From: DATKMP01 sp963790045
GTDB taxonomy: Bacteria > Bacteroidota > Ignavibacteria > UBA10030
NCBI GenBank assembly: GCA_963790045.1
Contig: CAWBMS010000007.1
Coordinates: 372,001 to 436,000 of the forward strand
DNA length: 64,000 nucleotides
Direction: 5' to 3'
Made by a program: the position numbers and the translations under genes. Shown piece after piece: positions 55,058 to 64,000 of the stretch (its first letter is position 1; every line of letters starts with the position of its first letter). The notes under the pieces are model-generated. The model was not told where the DNA came from, made no database searches, and saw nothing but the letters and a program-made list of their open reading frames with translations.

Positions 55058-56737
55058 ATGATCTCAATTCATCTTTCTCCGTTCGATTGGGCGATAATGA
55101 TTATATATTTCGCATTTATCGCATGGATGGGGTTCTATCTAAAAAAATTCACAAAAACTGATGATGATTTTTTCCTTGCCGGAAGACGGAATAGCATGTG
55201 GGTATGCGGCATAGCGTTTATGTCGGCTAACATGGGTTCGATGGAAGTAATAGGATATGCCGGGCAGAGTATTAAGTATGGCTTGTATGCTGCTCACTTT
55301 TATCTTATCGGCGCTGTACCGGCGATGCTCTTTTTAGGCGTTTTCATGATGCCGTTTTACTACCATAGCAAAATCAAATCGATACCGGGTTATTTGAAAG
55401 CTCGGTTCAACGAAAGCTCTCGTGTTTTTAACGCTGCAATGTTTGTTGTAAACATGGTTTTGGTCTCTGGAATTGCGATGTACTTACAAGCGTTAATATT
55501 TCATACTTTTCTCGGATGGAATTGGGATTTAAGTATCTGGCTTTCGGCTGCCTTTGTTGCATTATATGTTACTCTCAGCGGTTTACTTTCCGCAATGTTC
55601 ACGGAAATTCTTCAGTTTTTTTTAATATGGGCAGGAATTTTAATTCTTCCGATACTTGGATTGGTAGATATAGGAGGCCCGGCAGCAATTTCGCATGCTC
55701 TTTCCGATGGATTCAAAACCTTATGGTCAACATCCGGAAGTCCGCAGAACAACCCTATGTACATAACGTGGGGAGGATTAATTTTGGGACTGGGTTTTGC
55801 GATTGCATTCGGATATTGGACTACGGATTTTCTCATTATTCAACGCGCGTTCTCGGCAAAAGATTTACGTTCGGCACGAATGACCCCCATCATCGGTTCC
55901 TATTTCAAACTTCTTCTCGGTGTGGTTGTGGTTGGAACCGGTTTAATTGCGTTGGTATTAATAAACGATCCTTCAAGCGGATTTGGGTTGCTTGTTGAAA
56001 ATGGAAAAATAAATTATGATTCTGTTATGCCATTGTTGATGAGGAGATATTTTACTCCCGGTTTAATCGGTGTTGGCGTTACGTCAATGGTTGCGATGTT
56101 TATGGCAGGCATGGCTGGCAATATGAGTTCGTTTAACGCGGTATGGACTTACGATATTTATCATTCAGTAATAAATAAAAAGGCATCTCCACAAAAGCTG
56201 CTAAGCATTGGAAGAATGGCTACGGTGATCGGTATTTTGTTAAGTGTTGCCGGGGCTTACATTGCGCGCAGTATGCCTACTGTAATCGATTATCTTCAAG
56301 CAATCAGTTCGATGTTTCTTTCACCCTCGGTCGCAATAATTATTCTTGGGATGTTCTGGAAATTTATAACTCCCAAAGGCGGATTGTGGGGAATGCTCGT
56401 AGGCACCGCCATCGCTGTTGCATTATTCATTGCTCAAGAAGTAAAATTGATCCCGGTAAGTTTTGTGATACCGGATTTCAGCGGGGCTGATGCGCAATCA
56501 TATATGGCTGCAAATTTCTGGCGGGCGGTATGGGCATGGTTAATATCGACCGGAACAGCCATCGTGGTTAGTTACTTTACCACGAACAAAACTGATGAAG
56601 AATTGAGAGGATTCGTGTACGGCCTGGTTGATATGAATAAGTCGGTTGAAGAAAAGGTGTTGCTTTATAAAAAGCCAGAATTTTGGGCTGGTATAACGCT
56701 TATAATATTCGTAATAATTAATATTGTGCTCTGGTAG
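55058..56737 (+). CDS. Sodium:solute symporter (SSS family)
   Basis: 559 residues with about 14 transmembrane helices; typical SSS pieces DFFLAGRRNSMWVCGIAFMSANMGSMEV and GYWTTDFLIIQRAFSAKDLRSAR. Sodium-coupled sugar uptake is the likely job, given the mutarotase, kinase and glycosidases nearby. Substrate class cannot be read. Confidence 0.92.
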   Translation: MISIHLSPFDWAIMIIYFAFIAWMGFYLKKFTKTDDDFFLAGRRNSMWVCGIAFMSANMGSMEVIGYAGQSIKYGLYAAHFYLIGAVPAMLFLGVFMMPFYYHSKIKSIPGYLKARFNESSRVFNAAMFVVNMVLVSGIAMYLQALIFHTFLGWNWDLSIWLSAAFVALYVTLSGLLSAMFTEILQFFLIWAGILILPILGLVDIGGPAAISHALSDGFKTLWSTSGSPQNNPMYITWGGLILGLGFAIAFGYWTTDFLIIQRAFSAKDLRSARMTPIIGSYFKLLLGVVVVGTGLIALVLINDPSSGFGLLVENGKINYDSVMPLLMRRYFTPGLIGVGVTSMVAMFMAGMAGNMSSFNAVWTYDIYHSVINKKASPQKLLSIGRMATVIGILLSVAGAYIARSMPTVIDYLQAISSMFLSPSVAIIILGMFWKFITPKGGLWGMLVGTAIAVALFIAQEVKLIPVSFVIPDFSGADAQSYMAANFWRAVWAWLISTGTAIVVSYFTTNKTDEELRGFVYGLVDMNKSVEEKVLLYKKPEFWAGITLIIFVIINIVLW

Positions 56738-56747
56738 GAGAAATAAA

Positions 56748-56975
56748 ATGGACAGCAAAGAAAAAGGAATGAGAAGCATCTGGTACTTTGTGGGCTTGAT
56801 AATGTTTGCAATCGGTTTGGTTGAATTGGCAGCGGGTATTTATGATTTATATTATCCTTCTGCTGAAAATATTAAACTCGCACATTTGCATGCCAATATC
56901 TGGTGGGGAGTATTAATTTTATTGACAGGATTAATCTATATTTTAAAAAATAAAAATAAATATATCAACACATAG
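56748..56975 (+). CDS. Small two-helix membrane protein
   Basis: 75 residues from ATG 56748 (AGGAG at 56736-56740). Two hydrophobic segments, about 10-30 (YFVGLIMFAIGLVELAAGIYD) and 48-68 (NIWWGVLILLTGLIYIL). It overlaps the promoter-proximal end of nothing else and is probably co-transcribed with the symporter; an accessory role is possible, no family recognised. Confidence 0.6.
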   Translation: MDSKEKGMRSIWYFVGLIMFAIGLVELAAGIYDLYYPSAENIKLAHLHANIWWGVLILLTGLIYILKNKNKYINT

Positions 56976-57376
56976 TTAATATGCTGCCGATAGGGGAGGG
57001 CTGTCTACGTGCAATGGTATTTGTTCCATCATGATGGCATTCCATTGGGCAGCAAAACATGGTTGCGATGTTTTAAAAGGGGTAGTTCTGATTAAAGTGG
57101 AATGAAAGGCAAGTTTTGACAATAAAGTCAAACATCAAGGGAGATATTCAGTCCAATAGATGGAACAAATTTTCCAAGTGAAATTTATTTCTATACGATT
57201 GTTGCCGGCAATTTCCATCAGAGAACAAAGATGGTTTTTAATGAAGTAATGCTAATTTGATAAACTATAGAACAAATGCAGGGATTTAACGTCCTAATAT
57301 AAATGAATTTAATAGTGCTTTGTATCTTATTGGATCAAGGTAACATGTAATCCAAGAATCAAAGATAGGCCAAATA
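56976..57376. other. Intergenic, no gene recognised
   Basis: About 400 AT-rich bases between the symporter unit and the GH51 fragment. A promoter for the downstream genes would be expected; no site is clear. Confidence 0.4.
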
Positions 57377-57862
57377 ATGAAAAAGAAAATCCATCAACTT
57401 GTGAACTTAGGTATAGTTCTATTGATGTTAACATCTTTATTGCAAGCGCAACCGAAAGAAACGTCAGAAGCAACGATAACTGTAGAAGTAAATAAGCCGG
57501 GACACAAAATCTCTCCGACTCTTTTCGGAATCTTTTTTGAGGACATCAATCTATCCGCCGACGGAGGAATTTATCCAGAGTTGATTCGTAACCGTTCATT
57601 TGAGGACGCGGATACTCTTGAGAATTGGAAGTTTGTAAGCGTTGACGGTAAGAGCACTGCGTCGATTTGTAATGCCGATGTTCAAGCCAGACCACCTCTT
57701 CCACCATTGAATCCATTCAATCGTAAATCGCTCTGTGTGAAAGCGGATGGTTCATTCAAATTGGAAAACGATGGTTATTGGGGAATGAATATCCTTCAAG
57801 GCCAAAGTTATACTTTTACCATGGCTGCTCGGTCAATTTACATCATACAGCAGTTCGGTTGA
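57377..57862 (+). pseudogene. GH51 arabinofuranosidase, N-terminal fragment
   Basis: Starts MKKKIHQLVNLGIVLLMLTS (signal peptide) and SEATITVEVNKPGHKISPTLFGIFFEDINLSADGGIYPELIRNRSFED, the GH51 N-terminus, with the following FVSVDGKS and YWGMNILQGQSYTFTMAARS. At about 57835-57842 the similarity ends and the sequence switches to an esterase. Both catalytic glutamates are absent. A deletion or misassembly joined two genes. Confidence 0.75.
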
Positions 57863-58256
57863 TGCGGTCGTGGATTGGTTCGGCCCTACCAATATGCTGG
57901 TGATGGATTCCTGCGGCGGAACGATGTTCACACACAACGCTGCTAATTCGCCTGTATCGATGTACAGCGGCGGACCAATTCAGGAGCACAAAGCAAAAAC
58001 ATTGCTTGCCAGTGCGATCACATACGTTGATCCAACTGACCCGCCGTTCCTCATTTTCCACGGCGACAAAGATAATGTTGTTCCCCACTGCCAAAGCGAA
58101 TTATTGTATCAGGCATTGCAAAAAGCAAAAGTGCCGAGTCAGTTTGTGCTGGTGCCCAACGGCCAGCATGGTCCCGGCACACAGGTAAAACAATATTTAG
58201 ATATGATGGTCGATTTTTTTGTCAAAGAATATCATAAGAAGGTGAAAACAAAATGA
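57843..58256 (+). pseudogene. Alpha/beta-hydrolase (esterase) C-terminal fragment
   Basis: From YSSSVDAVVDWFGPTNML at about 57850 the frame encodes the end of a BD-FAE-like esterase: PPFLIFHGDKDNVVPHCQSELLYQAL holds the catalytic Asp and GQHGPGTQVKQYLDMM the His; the nucleophile Ser part is missing. It ends with ATGA overlapping the next esterase gene, so the lost original probably formed an operon with it. Confidence 0.7.
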
Positions 58257-59149
58257 GAACAGCAATAACATCCATCGCACTCTTTCTTGCAATGTCGCTT
58301 TCAGCAAGCGCCCAAGAAATAATAAATTTATATCCGGACAAAATTCCGAATGCAAAAGAATCATCGGCAGTAGAAACATTCAAATCGGGAATGTATTTTA
58401 AAGTGACGAAGCCCACGCTGGAAGCATTTCTGCCGGAAAAAGATAAAGCCACCGGCGCTGCGGTTATCATTTGTCCCGGCGGAGGATACGCCGTTGTCGT
58501 ATATCAAGGTGAAGGAATTCCCGATGCAAAAGAATTCGCAAAGCATGGCATCGCAGCATTTGTATTGAAGTATCGTCTGCCGGCCGATTCAACGATGGTC
58601 GATAAAACAATTGGTCCATTACAAGACGCACAGCAAGCGATAAAAGTTGTACGGGATAATGCTGAAAGATTTGGAATCGATAAAAACAAAATCGGTATTA
58701 TAGGATTTTCTGCTGGCGGGCATCTCGCTTCGACAGCAGCGACACACTTTCAACATCCTTTGATCGAAAATTCATCAAATACCAGTATCCGCCCGGATTT
58801 CCAAATTCTTGTATATCCGGTCATTACGATGCAAGAGAACTTAACCCATTCCGGTTCTCGCGTCGCTTTGCTGGGCGAACATCCTTCTAAGAATATCGTT
58901 GATGATTTTTCCAATGAACTACAGGTCGATACAACCACACCGCCGGCATACATCACACACGCAGGCGATGACGTTACAGTCGATGTCGATAACAGCATCA
59001 ATTATTATGAAGCACTCCGGCATCATCATGTTTCTGCGGAGCTGCATTTATATCCTCATGGCGGCCACGGATTTATTTTTCGACATCCGACCGAAGAATG
59101 GATGGCGCCAATTCTTCAATGGATGAAGAATTCTAAATGGATTCATTAA
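58253..59149 (+). CDS. Exported alpha/beta-hydrolase, esterase-like
   Basis: 298 residues. Signal peptide (AITSIALFLAMSLSASAQ), oxyanion region ICPGGGYAVVVYQGEG, nucleophile in GFSAGGHLA, Asp in HAGDDVTVD and His in HGGHGFIF. Resembles acetyl-xylan esterases/BD-FAE; likely deacetylates plant polysaccharide for the neighbouring glycosidases. Coupled to the previous fragment by ATGA. Confidence 0.88.
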   Translation: MRTAITSIALFLAMSLSASAQEIINLYPDKIPNAKESSAVETFKSGMYFKVTKPTLEAFLPEKDKATGAAVIICPGGGYAVVVYQGEGIPDAKEFAKHGIAAFVLKYRLPADSTMVDKTIGPLQDAQQAIKVVRDNAERFGIDKNKIGIIGFSAGGHLASTAATHFQHPLIENSSNTSIRPDFQILVYPVITMQENLTHSGSRVALLGEHPSKNIVDDFSNELQVDTTTPPAYITHAGDDVTVDVDNSINYYEALRHHHVSAELHLYPHGGHGFIFRHPTEEWMAPILQWMKNSKWIH

Positions 59150-59212
59150 TTCGTTCTTGGTAAAAACATTGGACGTAAAGAACATCACACAACAGATGTA
59201 AAGAGGTTTGAT

Positions 59213-61675
59213 ATGAAAAAACTGTCGTTTCTTTTTTTTATAAGCATTATAGCCGTTTGCTATGCGCAAACACCAAACGATACTCATTTAAAATTGTGGT
59301 ATAATCAACCGGCAAAAAAATGGACAGATGCTCTGCCCGTTGGAAACGGACGTTTGGGCGCTATGGTGTATGGAAATCCCGTTAACGAAAACATTCAATT
59401 AAACGAAATCACCGTCTGGGGTGGACAACCCAACCGCAACGACAATCCTGAAGCAAAGCAATCCTTACCCGAAGTCCGGAAATTAATTTTCGACGGAAAA
59501 TATGATGAAGCACAGGATATGGTGAACAAAAAAATCATCAGCAAAATTTCTCAAGGCATGCCGTATCAAACGGTGGGGAATTTGCATCTTGTTTTTCCAG
59601 GACATGAAAATTATTCCGGTTACTATCGAGAACTCGATATTGAAAAAGCCATATCGACAACACGATATACGGTTGATGGCGTAAAGTATGAAAGCAAAGT
59701 TTTTGCATCGTTTCAAGATCAAGTAATCATTGTTCGCATTACCGCCGACAAACCGAAAGCCGTTTCGTTTGCAGCATCTATGAGCAGGCCGGCGAAAGTT
59801 GATATTGTGACGAAAGGCAATGACGAACTGGTGATGTCGGGAATTACGGGCGATTGCGATTCCGTAAAAGGCGCCGTAAAATTTCAAGCACAAGTCAAAA
59901 TTGTTGCCGATGGTGGTTCAATCAAAGCCGCCGATACATTATTGTCGGTTACAAATGCAAATGGTGCCACGATTTATATTTCCATCGCATCGAGTTTTAA
60001 AAATTATCATGACATCAGCGGTAATCCGGCAGAAAAAGCGAGTGCTTATCTTCATAAAGCGGTAAAGAAAAATTACGAGAAAATATTAGGCGATAACATT
60101 GCGGCATATCAAAAATATTTCAACCGTGTCAGCATCGATCTTGGAGTAACAGATTCAGTAAAAAATCCGACCGATGTACGAATTGCACAATTCGCAAACG
60201 GTAACGATCCGCAATTAGCAGCATTGTATTTTCAGTACGGCCGTTATCTGTTAATTTCATGTTCGCAGCCCGGTGGACAGCCGGCGACATTGCAAGGATT
60301 ATGGAACGATCAACTGTATCCGCCGTGGGACAGCAAGTACACGATCAACATCAATACAGAGATGAATTACTGGCCGTCGGAAATTACCAATCTCAGCGAA
60401 CTGAATGAACCGCTCATTCAAATGATTAAAGATCTTTCTCTGACGGGAAGAAAAACAGCGAAAGATATGTACGGCGCAGACGGCTGGGTGGCGCATCACA
60501 ATACGGACATCTGGAGAATTAACGGTCCGATAGACGGATCGTTCTGGGGTATGTGGCCGATGGCTGGTGCATGGCTCTCGCAGCATTTGTTTGAAAAATA
60601 CGAATACAACGGAGACAAAACGTATTTAAAATCTGTGTATCCTGCGATGAAAGGTGCGACAGAATTTTTCCTGAGCTTTTTAGTTGAAGAACCGAACCAT
60701 CACTGGTTGGTTGTATGTCCATCGATTTCTCCTGAAAATGCTCCCGCAACACGTCCACGGTCTTCTATCGCTGCGGGAACAACGATGGATAATCAATTAG
60801 TTTTCGATCTCTTTACAAAAACAATCAGAGCAGCAACGATTTTACACACGGATAAAAATTTTATCGCAAAGGTTGAAGAAACGTTAAAACGATTGCCACC
60901 GATGCAGATTGGGCAATACGGTCAATTGCAGGAATGGATAGAAGATTTAGACAATCCCAAGGATCATCATCGCCACGTTTCGCACTTATACGGTGTCTAT
61001 CCATCGAATCAAATTTCTCCATTCCGTACACCAGAATTATTTAGTGCTGCGCGCACGTCTCTTTTATATCGCGGCGATCCATCGACCGGATGGTCGATGA
61101 ATTGGAAAATTAATTGGTGGGCACGATTCCTTGACGGCAACCATGCGTACAAATTAATCAAGAACCAGATTAAACTTGTAACGGGTGAAGGTTTTGAACA
61201 AGGCGGAACGTATGCCAACATGTTCGATGCACACCCGCCGTTCCAAATTGACGGTAATTTTGGTTTTACTGCCGGTGTTACAGAAATGCTGGCGCAAAGT
61301 GACGACGGCGCAATCTTTGTCCTTCCCGCACTGCCTGATGTTTGGAAGAACGGAAGCATCAACGGACTTCGCATGCGCGGCGGTTTTGAAATTGTAGAGA
61401 TGAAATGGAACGACGGAAAAATCTTAAAGCTGATCATCAAATCACAATTAGGTGGTAATTGCCGGATTCGTTCGTACTCGCCATTAAAAAGTGAAGACAA
61501 TTCAAAACTTGTTCAAGCACAAAGCAAAAACAAAAATCCGTTCTATCAAATTCCAGAAACGCCCAAGCCAATCATTTCTCCCAAAGCAAAGTTAGAAACA
61601 AATCCACTGCCTCATACGTTTCTATATGACATTGAGACTAACGTCGGAAAAACATACACACTCGTTTCTGAATAA
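59213..61675 (+). CDS. GH95 alpha-L-fucosidase-type glycoside hydrolase
   Basis: 820 residues. Signal peptide (SFLFFISIIAVCYAQ). N-terminal GH95 domain (LPVGNGRLGAMVYGNP, LNEITVWGGQPNR), central alpha-helical barrel with LQGLWNDQLYPPWDSKYT, NINTEMNYWPSE (Glu383) and DGNFG near the end, C-terminal beta domain. Family members act on alpha-1,2-fucosyl or L-galactosyl residues. Secreted; with the mutarotase, kinase and symporter it suggests use of a 6-deoxy or L-galacto sugar. Confidence 0.93.
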   Translation: MKKLSFLFFISIIAVCYAQTPNDTHLKLWYNQPAKKWTDALPVGNGRLGAMVYGNPVNENIQLNEITVWGGQPNRNDNPEAKQSLPEVRKLIFDGKYDEAQDMVNKKIISKISQGMPYQTVGNLHLVFPGHENYSGYYRELDIEKAISTTRYTVDGVKYESKVFASFQDQVIIVRITADKPKAVSFAASMSRPAKVDIVTKGNDELVMSGITGDCDSVKGAVKFQAQVKIVADGGSIKAADTLLSVTNANGATIYISIASSFKNYHDISGNPAEKASAYLHKAVKKNYEKILGDNIAAYQKYFNRVSIDLGVTDSVKNPTDVRIAQFANGNDPQLAALYFQYGRYLLISCSQPGGQPATLQGLWNDQLYPPWDSKYTININTEMNYWPSEITNLSELNEPLIQMIKDLSLTGRKTAKDMYGADGWVAHHNTDIWRINGPIDGSFWGMWPMAGAWLSQHLFEKYEYNGDKTYLKSVYPAMKGATEFFLSFLVEEPNHHWLVVCPSISPENAPATRPRSSIAAGTTMDNQLVFDLFTKTIRAATILHTDKNFIAKVEETLKRLPPMQIGQYGQLQEWIEDLDNPKDHHRHVSHLYGVYPSNQISPFRTPELFSAARTSLLYRGDPSTGWSMNWKINWWARFLDGNHAYKLIKNQIKLVTGEGFEQGGTYANMFDAHPPFQIDGNFGFTAGVTEMLAQSDDGAIFVLPALPDVWKNGSINGLRMRGGFEIVEMKWNDGKILKLIIKSQLGGNCRIRSYSPLKSEDNSKLVQAQSKNKNPFYQIPETPKPIISPKAKLETNPLPHTFLYDIETNVGKTYTLVSE

Positions 61676-61724
61676 AAAACGAATAAAAGAAAGAACTATC
61701 GATTATTTTACTCCTGTAGTTTCA

Positions 61725-61756
61725 AGAAATGCGAGATTGTTTGGTCTCGCATTTCT
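61725..61756 (+). terminator. Hairpin terminator after GH95
   Basis: AGAAATGCGAGA (61725-61736) / TCTCGCATTTCT (61745-61756), perfect 12-bp stem, 8-nt loop; the tail is CTCTGACT, so T content is low. Confidence 0.7.
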
Positions 61757-61883
61757 CTCTGACTATCCTTCCCGTAACCGTAAATGTAATTTGTAAAAAT
61801 AAATTTACGCAGCCCGATCGTTTACCTGTAAAAAAATCTCATAATATATAAATCCGAGTAAAAATACTTTTCATGGAGTGATT

Positions 61884-64000
61884 ATGAAGCATAAATATAT
61901 CTTCCCCTTAATCCTTTGCGGTATTTTCTTTTCAATGCCACAACGTATATTGAGTCAAAAATTGAAGATTAATGATCTTGAATATTTTGAAACGCAAGGC
62001 GCCAATGTTTTGGTGTATAGCAATCAATATACTGGAATGTTTTTCGACGAAAAGACTGCCGGTATCGAAATTATACATCATGGTGTACGAACGGCGACGG
62101 GCGGTGCCATCAGATTACAAAACACTCCGGAACAATGGGACATGATTCCGATGGTGGTTAGTCGAAACGTCGATAAACAGAATAACAGCATCGATGTCGT
62201 GTTGCGATATAAAGATTACGATTTTAATTCCAGAATAAATGTAACAGCAAAAGACAATGGTGTGGTCATCAGCGTGTATCTTGATAAACCAATACCGGAG
62301 AAACTCGAAGGCCGAGCGGGTCTTAATATGGAATTTTTACCGGCATCCTATTTTGAAAAAACATATATGGTTGATGGTAATCCTGGAAATTTTCCAAGAT
62401 ACCCGGCGGGCGATACAAAGGTCGAACCCATCTCGAAAAAAATTCCTCAATTTGCAGGACACACCACTTTTGATGATCGAGGCCGCGGTGAATTTTTAGT
62501 CCCGGGACCGCTTGCAACTGGTAAAACGATTTCGCTTGCTCCGGAAGACCCGGAACGCTTTGTCAAGATTACTTCTGATAATGATATTATGCTTTTCGAT
62601 GGACGAAACCTTGCACAAAACGGCTGGTTCATTGTCCGCAGTCTGCTGCCGGCAAACAAAACCGGGAAAGTCGCTGAATGGTATCTTGAACCTCATGCTA
62701 TTCCCAACTGGATTAGAAAACCGAATATCGGATTTTCGCAAGTCGGATATATTCCAGATCAAGAAAAAATTGCTGTGATTGAATTGGATCAGCATGATAC
62801 TCCTATGAAGACTGCTTCCTTGTATCAAGTGACGCAAGATGGATCGTCGGTGGAAAAATATACAGGTGAAGTGACGATGTGGGGAAAGTATCTTCGTTAC
62901 AATTATGTGAAGTTTGATTTTAGTTCAGTAAAAGAAAAAGGTATTTATTATATCCAGTACGGCGATCAAAAAACAAATACGTTTAAAATCAGTCCGGATG
63001 TTTATGCTGATGTGTGGCATCCGACATTAGATGTCTGGTTCCCTGTTCAAATGGATCACATGGAAGTCAATGAAGCGTACAAAGTTTGGCATGGCGTTCC
63101 CTATATGGACGATTGCCTTCAGGCGCCGCTGAATCACCAGCATTTCGATGGATATCATCAGGGAGCGACAACCGATACAAAATATAAACCATTGGAACGC
63201 ATTCCCAATATGGCGGTAGGTGGTTGGTTCGATGCAGGAGATTTCGATATTCAAACCGGTTCGCATGATATGGTGCTCACAAGTTTTGTCGATGCATGGG
63301 AAAATTTTAAAGTAGATAGAGACGAAACATATATCGATCAAAAAACGCATTATGTCGATATTCATCGTCCCGATGGAAAACCCGATATCTTACAACAAAT
63401 TGAACACGGCACATTGAATGTTGTCGCACAATGTGAAAATATTGGACATCCTGTTCAGGGCATTGTGGTACCGAACCTGCATCAATATCATCATCTTGGT
63501 GATGCTGCGGATATCACAGATAACCTTCCGTACAATCCCAATTTAAAGCCCTATGAAACTGACGGTAAATCCAGTGGAACTATGGATGACCGTTGGGCTT
63601 TTACCAATCGGCAACCGTTTTTGGATTATCAAACGGCGGCTGCATTAGCCGAAGCATCTCGCGCACTTCGCGGCTTCAACGACAATCTTGCAGAGAGAGC
63701 ATTGGCAAGTGCGAAGCGGTTAGTCGAAGAAACCGATGAGATTGTAAAAAAACCTAATCCATCGGAAGATCACTTTGAGCGTTTATTTGCAAGAGGCGGC
63801 GATGTGGATGCGGTGCTTCAATTATATATCACAACCCACGACAAAAAATATGCAGACCGATTCTTACAAAAAATTTGGTCGGCGCTTGAGCCGCCCAAGA
63901 TGAACAGGGCTTCTATGCCCGGCGGCTTCGATATGGAATTCTTTACGAGCAGAGACCTTATTCCTGCGTTGAAAGCAATTCCATATATGGATGAAGCATA
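61884..64000 (+). CDS. GH9 glycoside hydrolase (C-terminus cut by window edge)
   Basis: 705 residues present, frame open to the edge. GGAG precedes ATG 61884; signal peptide YIFPLILCGIFFSMPQRILSQ. About 260 N-terminal residues are an unassigned beta-rich region (domain of unknown type), then an Ig-like cellulase N-terminal domain (IGFSQVGYIPDQEKIAVIEL, about 285-390), then the GH9 catalytic module: GGWFDAGDFD with Asp450 and Asp453, and HQYHHLGDAADI. The catalytic Glu near the C-terminus lies beyond the window. Secreted cellulase or related glucanase. Confidence 0.88.
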   Translation, partial: MKHKYIFPLILCGIFFSMPQRILSQKLKINDLEYFETQGANVLVYSNQYTGMFFDEKTAGIEIIHHGVRTATGGAIRLQNTPEQWDMIPMVVSRNVDKQNNSIDVVLRYKDYDFNSRINVTAKDNGVVISVYLDKPIPEKLEGRAGLNMEFLPASYFEKTYMVDGNPGNFPRYPAGDTKVEPISKKIPQFAGHTTFDDRGRGEFLVPGPLATGKTISLAPEDPERFVKITSDNDIMLFDGRNLAQNGWFIVRSLLPANKTGKVAEWYLEPHAIPNWIRKPNIGFSQVGYIPDQEKIAVIELDQHDTPMKTASLYQVTQDGSSVEKYTGEVTMWGKYLRYNYVKFDFSSVKEKGIYYIQYGDQKTNTFKISPDVYADVWHPTLDVWFPVQMDHMEVNEAYKVWHGVPYMDDCLQAPLNHQHFDGYHQGATTDTKYKPLERIPNMAVGGWFDAGDFDIQTGSHDMVLTSFVDAWENFKVDRDETYIDQKTHYVDIHRPDGKPDILQQIEHGTLNVVAQCENIGHPVQGIVVPNLHQYHHLGDAADITDNLPYNPNLKPYETDGKSSGTMDDRWAFTNRQPFLDYQTAAALAEASRALRGFNDNLAERALASAKRLVEETDEIVKKPNPSEDHFERLFARGGDVDAVLQLYITTHDKKYADRFLQKIWSALEPPKMNRASMPGGFDMEFFTSRDLIPALKAIPYMDEA

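Overview
The window looks like a draft chromosome segment from an anaerobic or facultative member of the Bacteroidota/Ignavibacteriota side of the FCB group. Three things point there: a complete MoxR-DUF58-BatA-BatB/C-BatD-BatE operon, secreted proteins ending in a type IX secretion (T9SS) type A sorting domain (one intact, one orphan tail), and carbohydrate genes typical of that group. I cannot name a species.

Layout. 1-5.1 kb: a truncated HrpB helicase, a small conserved protein, two tandem exported thioredoxin-fold proteins, an RRM protein and L-lactate dehydrogenase. 5.4-13.7 kb: the bat operon, with BatB and BatC fused. 13.7-20.2 kb: an IS5-like remnant, glnK-amt, a cation diffusion facilitator, a phosphodiesterase, an ECF sigma factor and an M14 carboxypeptidase. 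20.2-22.0 kb is gene-poor, with REP-like hairpins and a T9SS tail. 22.1-27.6 kb: a three-gene flavin/iron-sulfur complex (NuoE-like, NuoF fused to GltD, HydA-like) resembling electron-bifurcating hydrogenases and Sporomusa-type transhydrogenase. 27.8-35.5 kb: an ACT protein and a complete his operon (hisGDCBHAF-IE) led by a TrpR/YerC-type regulator, with two near-identical operators placed directly on the start codons of the regulator and hisG. 35.7-38.8 kb: etfBA, a DUF151 nuclease and a TPR protein. 39-48.9 kb is an accessory zone: IS3 remnant, broken sedolisin, two paralogous beta-propeller lipoproteins, a T9SS cargo, a 21-bp tandem-repeat ORF, tRNA-Val, and two copies of a 137-bp MITE flanking tRNA-Val, an asparaginase-domain gene and a class V aminotransferase. 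49-64 kb: manA and a carbohydrate locus (GH51, GDP-mannose epimerase-like, nucleotidyltransferase-GHMP kinase, mutarotase, sodium:solute symporter, esterases, GH95, GH9).

How the parts work together. The his operon is a self-contained pathway with a probable own repressor. The NuoE/NuoF-GltD/HydA set would link NAD(H), possibly NADP(H), ferredoxin and perhaps H2. The last 15 kb reads as release of arabinose/fucose-type sugars outside the cytoplasm, sodium-coupled uptake, anomer interconversion and kinase/nucleotidyl activation.

Sequence quality matters here. Five genes (DUF58, batA, hisC, the nucleotidyltransferase-kinase, and a hypothetical at 43.2-43.95 kb) are broken by single-base indels, mostly in short homopolymers. 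In each case correcting those bases restores one family-like frame with an integral codon count. Assembly or sequencing error is the simplest explanation, so these should not be read as real pseudogenes without checking. A GH51/esterase junction near 57.84 kb is either a deletion or a misjoin.
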